From positions 2,578,501 to 2,642,500 of the forward strand of contig OZ037765.1 in assembly GCA_964035545.1 (NCBI GenBank): a DNA stretch of 64,000 nt, given 5' to 3'. A program made the position numbers and the translations under genes. Under the pieces are notes generated by a model that saw only the letters and a program-made list of their open reading frames with translations, was not told where the DNA came from and did no database searches. Origin of the DNA: Bugula neritina (Eukaryota; Bryozoa; Gymnolaemata; Cheilostomatida; Bugulidae). Positions 37,301 through 49,800 of the stretch are shown in pieces (position 1 is the first letter of the stretch; each line of letters starts with the position of its first letter).

Positions 37301-40300
37301 CTTCATTATGGCGATCTCGTTGTCTATCATATGCTCTTTACCTCGTAGCTTCGACTTGTCGATAATCTTCATGGCGTACTCGTGCCCGGTGTCTCTATGC
37401 TGACACGCGTTCACGACAGCAAAGTTACCATCTCCTAGTACTCTGCCGATGTCAAACTGAGTCTTTATTTCGTCCAGCTATGAAAAAAAGAATTTGAACA
37501 TATGAAGCGTATAACTTAAAGATAACACACAACCCTGGTGTGTGTATACATCTTGCTATCTAGCATTATATTACTGAATAATGTAAAAACATAACTTTTT
37601 ATCAAGAGTCTATATAAAAAATGTTGCCACATTGCTGATATTATTTATTATTTCCAATCAACTTAAATAACAAATTGAAAAGCAACTTATTTTAATGATG
37701 AGTTGAATCAACAATCAAATTTAAATGCTCGTGGTGTTATTACATATTACTATATACACACATATTACGGTATGCATATACACATATATTACTATATACA
37801 TATATTACTGTATACATATATTACTGTATACATATATTACTGTATACACACATATTACTATATGCACACATATTACTATATACACATATATTACCATGTA
37901 CACATATACTACTGTATACACATATTTTACTGTATACACATACTACTGTATACATATACTACTGTATACACTATACATATACTACTGTATACACATATAC
38001 TACTGTATACATATATTACTGTATACATGCATTACTGCATATGTGAATCAACATTATATAATAGCCTAGAGGTCAACAAAGACTCTGTATTTCTCACTTA
38101 CATCAACTAATCTTTCTTCTTTACTTTTTGCTAGTTTTATTTTTAGCTTCTCTTCTTCTTTAGGCTTTTCCTCCGTTTTTGGTTCAGCCTTTTCAATTGG
38201 CTCTTTCTCCTTTTCATCTTTTTCAATTGGCTCTTTCTCCTTTTCCTCGTTACTGTCTTTTTCAGCTGCTTCTTCAATGACTTTCTGATTAATGTTTCTG
38301 CATAAATATTACAGGGTCTTAAAACACCATTGATTATTGCAGTTTAAAAGACTTTTTAGTAAATCATCACATAAAAAAATAGCCAAGGTGAACTGCATGA
38401 TAAATACTTTCAAGTACGAGTATACTGACAAACACATGTACTATTTAGTAGTGAAAATGTTGAGTTCACCCAGTAGTCGCTGTGGTGTAATGGTTAGTGT
38501 GCCTGCTTGCAAGCCGGAGGTCTCGGGTTCGAATCCCAGCGAGGGCAAAAGTTTTGTAGCAACGAAAGGCGAATTCACATGTATAAAACTATGGATTAGC
38601 ATATCCTAAAACAGAGCTCTGAATAGACTGAGTTCTGACCTGTAAAGTTCGGCCTTGGCCTTAGCTTCGGCATCCCGTTTCTCCTGCAGAAGACGCTCCT
38701 GCTCTTTCTGTCTCTCCTCTTTCAGCTGTCGCTTAGAATTAGCTTGAGCTTGCACTTTCTTAGTTTTATCCTTGACCTGCTCTATGGGCGTATCTACTTC
38801 CTGTTCAGCAGTTGCCTTCTCTTCTTTCTCCTGAAATAATTAACACAGTTGAAGATAATATGAAAGACATGATTATTATAGGGATTTGGGGTTAACCTAT
38901 GATTGTGGTTTTATTCCAGTGACATTGTCCACATTGAATAAAAAACCCATTCGTATAATGTGAAGTATATGGACTTTTAAACTTGGTATAGAAATCATAA
39001 TTATATCAAGTTGACTTACTTTTTCATAACATTTTGACAGCGCTGTGTCTTTCTATGCATGTGGTTGCAGTTTTCAATTAAATATTTTCTTTAATTTCAA
39101 TATTAAAAAGATCATTCAACTCAGAAAACAGTTGACTATTATTTACCTTCAGAATAAGAAGAATAAGGCTGCTTCAAATAGCACACAAGGCTATGAACTT
39201 TACACAAATGGAAACAAAGTTTACATTGCTAGTCAGCAAACAAAAAGCTCTCATTGAGTTTAAACAAAAGTGTTATTCTTAGATGCTGCTTTTACACTTT
39301 GTTATTGATACAAGGTATTTGTTAGTCAAATGGCCAGGCATTATCGATATACTGTACATTAAGTAAACACAAACCCATTTACGTATTGCTATATAATTCA
39401 GCTTGCTCAACAGCAGTGAATTTGAAATTCTCATGCTGGTTGGCCATATACTAGATATATGAGGTAGGTGCAGTAATGGAAAAATTCAGAAAAGCCTGTG
39501 TTTTAGATGAGAAATGTAGCAAAAGAAGTTATGTTCTAGCAAGAATTTTAACCCACGTCCCAAACCAAAATTTAATAATAAAATTATAAAACTTAGGCTA
39601 TCCCAATTTCTCCACTACTGCTCCTATATGTCATATATAAGCCTTTTTAGTATTGGGTAACAACATTTAAAGCTAGTTTCAATAAAAATATTTCCTCTTT
39701 TTGCAGAGTAAATATTCTTTGAAATCATGATTGTAAATTAAAAAATAACTTTTCAATGGAACAAATGAGGTAAATGTTTGTACTCACAGGCTGAGAATTT
39801 TCTGTAGGCTTTGGCTGTAAAACTTTCTTTGCTATTTTCTTTTTTGGTCTGGGTTTTTCTATGTCTTCTGTAGCATCTGGTTGCTCTTTTTCTAAACAAA
39901 TGTAGACTTATTTGTAAATAATATTTTTCATGTTTTAATAAATCGCATCTTGCTTTACTCAGCATAAAATAAATAAAGATTTGAATTACTATTGAATTAT
40001 TTTTAAATATGATAGTGTAAAGACTTAGGTTTCCAGTGCGAAAATAAGAAACTATGCTGTAGTGTAATACTCAGACTGAGTATTTGTTACAAATATGGAA
40101 CAAGATCTGAAGCTATTAGAGACTTTGTAACACCAAAAATAAACATTTATACAGTATTACTCTCAAAGAGTTACCCACAAGGACTCAACCAGATACGATG
40201 AGAAATGATGAAAAGTGATGAGAAACTCTCAAAGAGTTAACAAATCTCACCGGATTGTTTCGGCTTCTCTTCATTTTCTTCCTCCCGAGGTGAATCAGCA

Positions 40301-43300
40301 GCCGGTCTTTTTCCAGGTTTTGACGGAAGAGTTTTTTTCTGGTTGCCCTCAGTCTCTGCTGCATCTTCTGCAGACGTCTCCTCTACAGGCAGACGTTTGA
40401 CAACCTTCTTACTGGGTGCAGGCGGGGGCGGCTTTTCGCTGCCCTGCTTCTCAAGTAACTCTTGATTGTCATTGGCTAAAGACTGAAGCATCTGCTGCTT
40501 GGCTTTCCGCTTTTGCTTCTCTATGTTTCTGAGCAGAGTCTTAGCATACGTACTATCTGGGTACAGAGTTTCAATAATATCCTGAACATCGGTAAACGAG
40601 ATCTTCTCGTTTCCAACCGCCACGAAAATGGAATCACCACGAAAGAAGTCAGATATGCTGAGAATTTCCCGCCCAGTCAGTGTGTAAAGGGACCGGACCT
40701 TGTTGTTCTTCCACTTGGGCCCAAAAGATTCGGAAATGTCGTTTAGCAGACGTTCATATGACTGAACTGATCGCCTGTTCAATAATATCTTGATGTTTGG
40801 ATACGGCTTGCGTCCTGCTCTGACCACGGTGATGACTTTGGGTTTGGTGATGGCACCATATCGTCTGTCATCTTCTCGCAAGCTGTAGGGATCATTCAGA
40901 GGCCGAAGTGGTTTGCGCTGTGGGTAAGCCTCAAAGTGGTGTCTAGGAGTTATACCTTGGTTGATGGAGGACGGGTGGGGAAGAGCGGAGACACCTTTGA
41001 GATCAATTGTAGACGGATTGTCAGTATGCCGGTGTGGTCGACCTAGAATAGACAGGTTCTTATGTAAGCTGTACTGGCGATGACTATATGCAGCATTGTC
41101 AACTCATGAAACACTAATAACTAGTAGACACAATATTTATATGTAGTATTAGAGCAGATTTATTTGCCATAAAGTTTAGTTTATGGTTGGCTGTTCGAAT
41201 CCTCTTAAGAACTGAACTTATTTTACAACGTTTTCCATCTAGAACACAGGCTTTTTCTAATTTCTCCATTACTGCACCTACCTTTGGTATAAAAAGAAAC
41301 TTTTTGTTGATATAATATAATGCAACAGCCACATAACCTGCTCATCCAATACTAACAAATAGTTAGGTATGATATTATAAAATATCCAATTACGTTGTAA
41401 TATATTATAATATAATATACTACAATGTAATTGAATATATTATAATATAATATATTGTAATGCAATTGGACATAACATAATATAAGGATATTCCAACAAC
41501 AGCAAAACAATTATACTTTGTTGTATAGGCAAGGAGAGATGCTAGTTACAGCTGTTTAATGCTCTAAAGTCTATTAAAAAAGTCATTGTGTGTAATTTTA
41601 ACCTGACGTTGCAAAATTTCCTTTCCTAGCATGGTTAGATAACATAAATTTGTAAAATTGCATACAGAAATAGCAACATGGTTTTAGAATTTTAGCCAAT
41701 CAATTACTTTAACTTGCTATAATCTAATTTGTGAAGAATAAATTTTCGTAAACTCTTATTCTCAGAATTATAATACATTGTCCTACTTGCCGAGCATAGA
41801 ACTTACTGTTGTCTCGCTACATGCATGCAAAGTATTGGTTATGAGAAGAACAAATTATCCAAATGCTTAACACTAACTTAAAATCAAAGGTAGACACTAG
41901 ATGCTTTTATACTTTCCTTACTAAATTGCTCAGTTATTTTTACTGGAAGTCTACATTATAGTAGAAAAGAAAACAACCCTATCAACTTTATAATACAAAG
42001 ATAGTTTCATGTTTTTTTAACGAATAAATATTTTACTATCTTTAAAATCATAATATAACTCAATGAATTTTTTGAAGCTCAAGATATAAATCTCACATTC
42101 ACGCCCCCAAATATATTTTCTAACAAGCAGAGGTGGTCCTTCTCCAATACTAATCTTTCTAATTATGTCCTCCAAATTTTTAGCATATTTTGACTCAACG
42201 TCTTTTTTTCTCTTGAGATGACGATAATAGTCCTGACGATGTAAGTAATAGTAGTAGTTGGTCATACTCGATTTTAAATATCAAAGTAAGTCACCCAGCT
42301 TTGTAAAAATTTTGTTTGACTTTACTGAACAAGTTGCATAAGCGAAATTTTGCCTCTTTCAAACTTCAAAGCATTAATGTATAATGAATATATCTACTTA
42401 ATTTCATCTAAAGCAATGTTTCATACTGCAAGAACACCGAAGAGGTGATACCATGACCTTACATGCATCATTATTATTTTCCCAAGCATTTTTCATCAAA
42501 GTACTGAATTAAAATAATTTTCATGAAGCAACGTGTCAAGTGTAATGAATATAATAGAAAAGCAATCGAGTCTCTTTCATGACCAAATAATCAAAATTAA
42601 ATGTTTACTTTAGATTTTAATTTTAGAAATAAAGTGGCCTAGCTGCTTCAAATGTCAATTTCCACTCAGTCTTTGATACAATGTTTAACTAACCTCTTTG
42701 ACACATGACCAGCCTAAGCACCATTGATACTGAGATTTGTTCATGAAAAATATAATTGCATTAGGTTGATAAGATTGGTGAGTTTAAATATGTTTAATAA
42801 AATTTAATTCAAACAGTCACACTCAACAAACAGTTGGTGTTGAGAAAATGCTGCCCATATGCTGCCTTTTAGCCTACTTTTTATCGGCACTCAAATAAAT
42901 GAGATTAATCAAACAACTTTTGCTTATGAAAAGAATCAAATATTTTTATTATATTTAGTCATCGGTATTTTAAATTGAATGATCATGTTTAAAAACAAAA
43001 AAAATGTTTAGATCATGTTCAATTACAATGAAACAAAAGGTATTAAAATTTGATTGAACGTTCTGTATCCATTATCATGTGTTTATTAATTAGTTTACAG
43101 TTTACTTGCTTTTCTGAATTTCAAAATTCAAGTAATTTTTCTTTTCTTCTTTAAAATAAAACCACAGCATAATGTTTTTAAAGTTCACTGAGTAAACTGT
43201 TCCGGTTCAGTATCACAATGACTCATCAATATTCAAATTGATATTTATGACTCTGTGATGACTCATTATTGCTTAGAAAGGCAGTTGATGCATCAACTTG

Positions 43301-43904
43301 GAACTTATCTCCTTACTTTTTAAATCTCTGCCACCACAAAAGATGACAGGCTTTCATCATAATATTATTATCAAACAAGTAAATAAATGATCAACATATT
43401 AAAATTATCCCAATATTGGTAGAATTTTTTCAATATGTAGACTTAGTTTTCAAAGTTATTGTTTAAAACTATGCTTTATAGTATACATGCGCACAGCCTA
43501 CCTGTCGACCAAGGATCTAAGGCTTGAGTGCCATAATTCATAGCTTTGAAGGACTCGAAACCAGCACATACATACTCTTGACCATCCTGGAGGTGCTCTA
43601 TATCTCTGATCCTCCTCCCTCCTCTCGGCGTGTATATCTGGCGCACACCGTACGGTAAAGAGGAAGTAGAAGGCAGTTTGTTTGTTAAATCACCTAGGAG
43701 ATCTTGGAAGGATAAGTATCGGTGTGGGGTAATGAATAACTTTTTTCCTTTGCTAAATTTATCTCCATTGTTAAAAAACGTGACCTTTTTAGGTCGTCTC
43801 ATGTCTCGATACTTGTCATTGGTCAAATCTTTGTGAGTCTGTGAGACGTCTGCACGGTACAGTCTTTTGGTTCGAAGTTGGGGCATTGCATCAGCATGCA
43901 GCAT
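34327..43904 (-). CDS. DCLK: doublecortin-like kinase (two DCX domains plus CaMK-type kinase)
   Basis: A microtubule-associated Ser/Thr kinase. Exons: 43904-43502, 41042-40251, 39891-39788, 38830-38640, 38297-38102, 37477-37217, 36950-36804, 36377-36245, 35117-34950, 34580-34327; the frame closes at 882 residues. DCX1 is in exon 1 ([20 protein letters not shown]...[12 protein letters not shown]). DCX2 is in exon 2 ([20 protein letters not shown]...[10 protein letters not shown]). Next is a Lys/Glu/Pro-rich linker with a duplicated KEKEPIEK. The kinase has [37 protein letters not shown] and [11 protein letters not shown]. The in-frame TAA upstream of 43904 fixes the start. An acceptor lies 35 nt before the ATG. 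The C-terminal tail after the kinase is short and I do not recognise it. Confidence 0.95.
37745..38046. repeat. ATATTACTGTATACACAT-type minisatellite in DCLK intron
   Basis: About 20 degenerate copies of a 12-18 bp unit (ATATTACTGTATACACAT) in the intron, ending about 55 bp from the donor of the 38297-38102 exon. Plus-strand open frames rich in Tyr/Ile/His/Thr are products of this repeat. Confidence 0.85.
38474..38550 (+). repeat. tRNA-derived SINE head
   Basis: Has an A box (TGGTGTAATGGTTAG) and a perfect B box (GGTTCGAATCC). The T-arm and acceptor stem overlap by about three bases, so a normal cloverleaf does not fit. It sits in a DCLK intron, antisense to the gene. The anticodon-like loop TTGCAAG would read GCA (Cys) if it were a tRNA. 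Confidence 0.6.
39465..39626. mobile_element. small MITE-like element with 22-bp terminal inverted repeats
   Basis: The left end, beginning TAGGTGCAGTAATGGA, is matched by the inverted right end, beginning TAGGAGCAGTAGTGGA, with a few mismatches. The interior is about 118 bp and non-coding, and TA dinucleotides at both ends could be the target site. It is in a DCLK intron. A partial related copy lies inverted at about 41186-41282. Confidence 0.6.
41186..41282 (-). mobile_element. partial inverted copy of the 39465 MITE-like element
   Basis: The minus strand begins with GGTAGGTGCAGTAATGGA and shares AGCCTGTGTT(C/T)TAGATG with the full element. It then diverges; only one terminal repeat is present. 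Confidence 0.5.
42017..42265 (-). other. 82-codon Lys/Tyr-rich open frame in DCLK intron, unrecognised
   Basis: The frame begins [20 protein letters not shown] and contains [20 protein letters not shown]. It looks more protein-like than its surroundings but has no known motif. It is on the same strand as DCLK but is not needed for the model, because DCLK exon phases close without it. It may be a mobile-element remnant. Confidence 0.2.
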
Positions 43905-43939
43905 CTTGTCTTAGTTTCTTCTACTTATTCTATGTTTTT

Positions 43940-46837
43940 CTGAGAAACAAATTTCATAACATTTACAAGATATAAACATTAAAATACATCATAGAATTTT
44001 ATCAAATATTTTACTAAATAAGAATAAAACTGCAGGCATATTATATCACACCATAGTGTATCATAGTATAATAAAAATGAAAAAGAAATAGAGACTCCAT
44101 CGGTTTGTTTCATTGTGGTAGTTTGAGTTGAAAAAAAATTGCATAAAATTTCTTATTATTAAAAAAGCATCACTTGCTATGAGTCCTGCTACTAGTTACA
44201 ACTAGTACTAATAAGCACTATGAGCAACTATAGTACTAATACTAATACTAATAGCCACTAGTATTAGTACCAGTAGCTATTAGTACTAGTACTTGCACTT
44301 GCAGTCATCAGTAATAGTATTAATAGCAATAGTGCTAGTACTAGAACTAGCACCTACTAGTAATAGTAATTGCAGTACAAAATATCAAAGCATTTTAATT
44401 CAAAAGTAGATGCCATACATAATGATAATCATCTAGTTATTTAAAAGTTAATCAAAACCTCATTATTGTTATAGAATTTAGACACCACACTGTTGTCACC
44501 AAGTAACATAAAAATAGCTATCTGCCACTATTACTAGTATTACTAGTATTACTATTACCATTAGTATAGTAGCTTCTTATAGTAACTTACTTACTTCAAA
44601 CTTGTATACTTGAGTTTAGGTTTTCAATGCTAATCCAAGCACCAGCTGTATCTTTCACTCGAACAAGTTGTAATACTAATAGCAATGCAGTGTAGGTCCA
44701 GTTATTTGTTCGATCTACATTTCTAAGTAAAGAGTAAGAGATACATAAATTAAAACTTTGTCTTCTCGACTTTAAGTTTGAGATGAGTGAGTCTAGAATA
44801 GCCAACTACTGTGTGATATCCATATAAGAGTCCCCAATGCATTAGGTCGGCATTGTGATCAACCCTTCCTTATTACTGAGTTTGAAACACAAAGGTTATA
44901 AGATCAGCTACTAACTAGTTCGACTATAATATTATTCTTGAATTCTATAGCTGCTAACTTCAAAACCAATATTGACCATGCTGAATGCAATGCTATTGAC
45001 ACATAGTTAGTAACTATCGATCACGCAATTTCAATAATTGAATATAATAAAATTTATAAATTTAAAATACAGCAAGCAAAATTTAAATCTATTTTATTAA
45101 TAATGGTATTGTCAATTATTAATAATGGTATTGAAGAAAAACTTTTACTGCCTTATCAATCTGTAGATCGATAGTAATCAATTAGTTGCTTAGCAACACC
45201 AAAACAAATGTTTGACTAACTTGCGGATACTATTCTATACAGCCTAATGGATAACTGCAATTTTGTTGTATTGATGGCGACCTTGAGCCGTTTAACAATC
45301 TAGATGTAATAAAGCAACCAATCTAAACTCTACTTGAAGTTCATAAAAAATAATACCCAGCCTGTAAATATTTGTTAACATCTTTACTTACTTCACTTCA
45401 CACCTGAGCTACATCTTTGGGCTGTATTTGGCTAACATACAAACTCAATTAGAGGTTGACTAATTTAGACTAGAGACTAACTCTGCAGACTTAAAGCCCT
45501 AGAATAAAGTCTCCAATACTGTGCAATAGAAATTTAGTTAAAATCAACACTTGTTAGCAAACTACAGAGGTATTACCATGCTGAAAAGAACTATATATGC
45601 CCGTTATACTCAAATAAAACATTGACAAGTATATGCAATTGTTGTAATATTGTATGTAATAAGAATAACTAGAGTGATGGCTGAAAAAGGTGTGAATATG
45701 TATAATATAATATATGTATATATAATATATCATGATGTTACAAGTTGTTAATAACATAATCTGCATGTTTTCTTATTTTCTACTATATAAATGCAAAGTG
45801 AATATAAAAACATATGTAAATGCACATTATATTAGAACTAATAAAGAACTTTTCCACCCAATTTCTTATACTTATAATCGCTCCCTATTTCTTTCTTTTT
45901 ATGGCAATCAAGTCAAATTATATTCACTAATGAGCGCTTAGTATCAGCTAGGCTATTTAATTTACTCACTAGAGTATAAATGAACTCTCATCAGCATATT
46001 TTGATTTTGATGTTCAAATCTGCAATGTCTGTGACCGGCCATCAAGCACCTACATTAGCTACTGCTATGTATTATTCTAATTCCATACATTTACCTATAT
46101 ATTTTATTTCATTGTATGCATTATAATAATGACACTTTACTGACTTGTAAAATGTGTTCACCCTGTATATTTTACTTATAAAGTGTTTTGAAACTAATCA
46201 TCCAGTTAGTAGGAATGCTTTTTCCAACAGTACATGTAGTAACTTGTGGTGAATATTTGGTCCTGGATGACGCATGTCTGTTTGGTTACTATATTTCATA
46301 TGATAATAAACTAAGTTTGGTTTGTTGAAATAGGCATTTTATATTTTATAACAATATCTGAATTTATACCATGATTTTTTTTATAATTAGGAGTTGTACT
46401 CTCCTTTAGATGTTGCAAGTAAAAAAATCATATAGAAGTAGATCAATAAAATCTTAGAACTTAAATGCTAAATGAAATACTAATTGTGCAATAAATTTAC
46501 TGTGGTAGAAGCAATTTGTTTTGATAGTAGCACGCATATCTGTAGTTTAATAATGTTTTTAAAAATATAATCTTCATTGTCAAGTTTGGAAAAAAAGAAT
46601 TATCACTTGCTTATTGAGTAATGGTGGGTAGCAGCTAGGGTATAATCACATAAATCATATATGCTGCTTGTCACTTTACTACTCTGGTTAGCTGGCCAAT
46701 CACACAATAGCCTAGTCTCGATAGCTGGTAGTCAAGTTGTTAAAGCATATGGCTGATAGTCATGTAATGTTGTGTGAATTGGCTTGGTTGTTCGAGTTAT
46801 TCAATGGGAAGCACCATTACAATAACCGTATTGACTA
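43940..46837. other. DCLK 5' flank to TOMM70 3' end, no gene seen
   Basis: Holds a degenerate hexamer tract at about 44190-44370 (ACTAGT, AATACT and AGTACT words), a smaller one at 44525-44570, and AT-rich filler. No coding exon recognised. Confidence 0.6.
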
Positions 46838-49800
46838 TTAGTTATCAAAGATGTTTGGAACTTCTAGACCAAAGTTCTTCTTCATGTCTAGCTGAGCTTC
46901 AACAGAGCTAACCATCATCATAGCACTTTTGACATCGGGAGCATTTCTGCTGTATGCGAGAAGTTTCTGGTAGCTCTCCAGAGCTTCTTCTATCTTGCCT
47001 CTACAAGTCACAATGTATATAACAAATATTTGACAATTACCATAATTGTTAAACTAGAAAAATAATCGACTAAACTTTCTTATGGCCTGCAAGTTGTGTG
47101 CATAACTGAACTCTCTCTATAATGTTTTAACATAGATAGACAAACATAGCATATGCAAGTGTATAGTATGTAGAAGTTGCGTTTCTAGTAAATAATTTAG
47201 CTCTGAACAATGAGGTATGACAAATTAAAGCAACGTAGAATTTTTCAATTAAAAACCTACTGTAGATGCTAAATGTTAGCTCAAACTTCCGAGAAACTGT
47301 TTGGTATGAAAAAATGCTCACAGTTTGAGATAGACATGACCAAGGTGAGTATATGTGTTTTCATAGTACGGGTCCAACTCTTTAGCCTTGTTGAGATAGG
47401 AGAGGGCTTTCTCCAAACCCTTATCCAATGGGATCAGCAGTTGACTACAAATTTACCAATTACATTCAAGCTTATATTTCTATACATAAGTTGTCTGCCA
47501 CTAAAAACAGCATTGAAAAAGCAGTTCCATCCACTTAAATTCTAAAGGGTATACTCACACTGCCTGAATGTAGATAGTCGGGCGGTTGGGGCAGCAAGCA
47601 ATAGCCTGGTCATAAATAGCTTGAGCTTTCTCAAGCTTGCCCAATGAGACAAACGCTTGAGCATAGAGGCCCCAGATTTGGGGTTCAGTGGAGTATTTCT
47701 CCACCATAGTTTGCAGCTCTGACAAGAGATTGCTGAGATCCCCCTCTCTCTTCCCATATATTGCCATTTGCAACTCTGTGACGATTAACATCAATTTACT
47801 GTGGCCCTAGCTTAGCTAAGAATGCTAAATACAGTTTGATTATAGTTTTAAGAATGAGCCAATTCACAATCAAGATACACAAGAACAAGAGACTCTAGTA
47901 CCATTTGAGTTTAGAAAACTCTTATTTTATCAGTATGACTTAGACTCTAGGCGAGGAATATTCTAGACAAAGATGACTGATTAGGATGACTCACCACACA
48001 TTTTCTGCTGGACGACAAGGGCTGGCACCTCCATATTATGGCACTCGATGGCTTTTTCAGTATCATCCATGCAACTTGTAATGTTACCCATCAGCAGGTT
48101 AATCTGCAAAGACAAAAATATACAGACTATACAGAAAACAAAACCACCTCATTACTAACTAAACTAGGTTTAGTATTACTTTATGCAAATTATAGAGTAC
48201 AAAATGTTTTCACATCTGTTAATTCAAAAGAGATGATTCTAGAAAAAGTAATGCTACCTTCCTCACTGCTAAGGAAGTTTTCAAGTTTTACTGTTTTAGA
48301 GGATTCTGGCCTTGGATAATGTTGACTATTGAAAAGCATACCCAGACGTGCTTGTCTAGCACACATATACAAACACTTGGGTTCTGCATCTCAATTAACT
48401 ATAATATTCTATCATGTACATGCACTCATGTCGCATCTACCTATTTTATAAAATTGCAGCCAGAATTAAAAATTGTTGCTAGGTACACCAATATTTTCTA
48501 AGACATGCCTATGGTATGGTAAGTTATATTATAGTTCTATAGTTATATAGTTCTATAGTTATATAGTTATATGGTTATATAGTTCTTTAGTTATATAGTT
48601 ATATAGTTCTATATAGCTATTATATTATAGTTATAGTTCAATGTGTACATATACATGCAAGGATCACATGGAACACAGTATAAAATACTGCACAATGACA
48701 ATAAACTTGCTCTGACGGTACCTTGCCTCGATGATAATATATATCACCATTCTTGGGATCGCATGCGATGGCATCAGCCATGATCCGGAAGGCATCATGT
48801 GTGTTCATTTTAGCTATTGCCAGAAGAGCTTCACGGAGGAGCGCAGTAGACATGTACTAAAAGCAACAAATCACAACATATCTCTATAAGTCAAAAGGAA
48901 ATAACCATTTCATATTATGAATTTCCAAATGAACTACAAACACTGCTAGTTACACCTACCCTAGGTGGTAGATCCTTAACCCCCATGAGCTTGGCAATGT
49001 CTGCCTCAGCTTCATCAGGCAAACCAGCGAAAACCCTGAAGGTAGCTCTGAGTAGCAAGGTCTCCTTCAGGTAGACGTTGCCATCACCCAACGCCATTTG
49101 TTCATTGAGACAGGGCAGCACTGCATTGTACTGCTTGACCTCAAAATGATAGCATGCAACTTGGAAGGGGGCCCTAAAAAATATATTTGCATAGAGCAAG
49201 TTTTAAGCCTATTTTATAACCTTACAAAAGCCTACAACATTGTAATACATTGATACAATGCATTTAATAGGCGTTGAGTACACATGAATAGAAGAAGAGA
49301 AGCTCATAAAAATTAAAATTTGAAAAAGCAAGTTTTGAATTTTCTTTAGAAATAAAATTATATTTTAATTTTCTTCAGAAAAGAAAACTATATTTTAATC
49401 TTTTTGACCAAGCAGTAACAATAACACTCTGACCTTTTCCCATCAACTGGTGCAGAAAACTTGGCAAAGCAAGTGGTCACTGGATCAAACCGAAAGTTTG
49501 CCATATACAATCTCACGGTTTCAGCACTGATTGGTACGGGCTGGCGTGTCTAAAAATGCAAATTAGAAATAAACAAGAGATAATTTTTGTTGCTTCTAGT
49601 AAAAAAACATAAGCGATATAACATGCTACAAAATATAAGCGAGCGCAAAAAAGTTTTGATTATTTTATTGTAAGCCCACCTTCATGTGGCCAACAAGCGC
49701 TACTTCAGCGTCCTTGTCTATGGCAAGGATGACGGATTGTTTAGCAGACTTGTTAGGAGGTTTCTGTAGGTAATAACCAACTGCCAGATCTGAAACAGCC

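Noticed and set aside
37703-38110. 135- and 114-codon Tyr/Ile/His-rich plus-strand frames
   Set aside because: They are translations of the ATATTACTGTATACACAT-type repeat in a DCLK intron.
38474-38550. Functional tRNA (GCA anticodon-like loop)
   Set aside because: The T-stem and acceptor stem overlap and the anticodon stem has mismatches; a SINE head is the better reading.
40513-40746. 77-codon plus-strand frame within DCLK
   Set aside because: Antisense shadow of the DCX2-coding exon.
47322-47347. Earlier donor for TOMM70 exon 11 near 47347
   Set aside because: It would put exon 12 out of frame and give a stop; the GTGAGC at 47321 gives GHVYLKLGKIEEAL, which fits a TPR.
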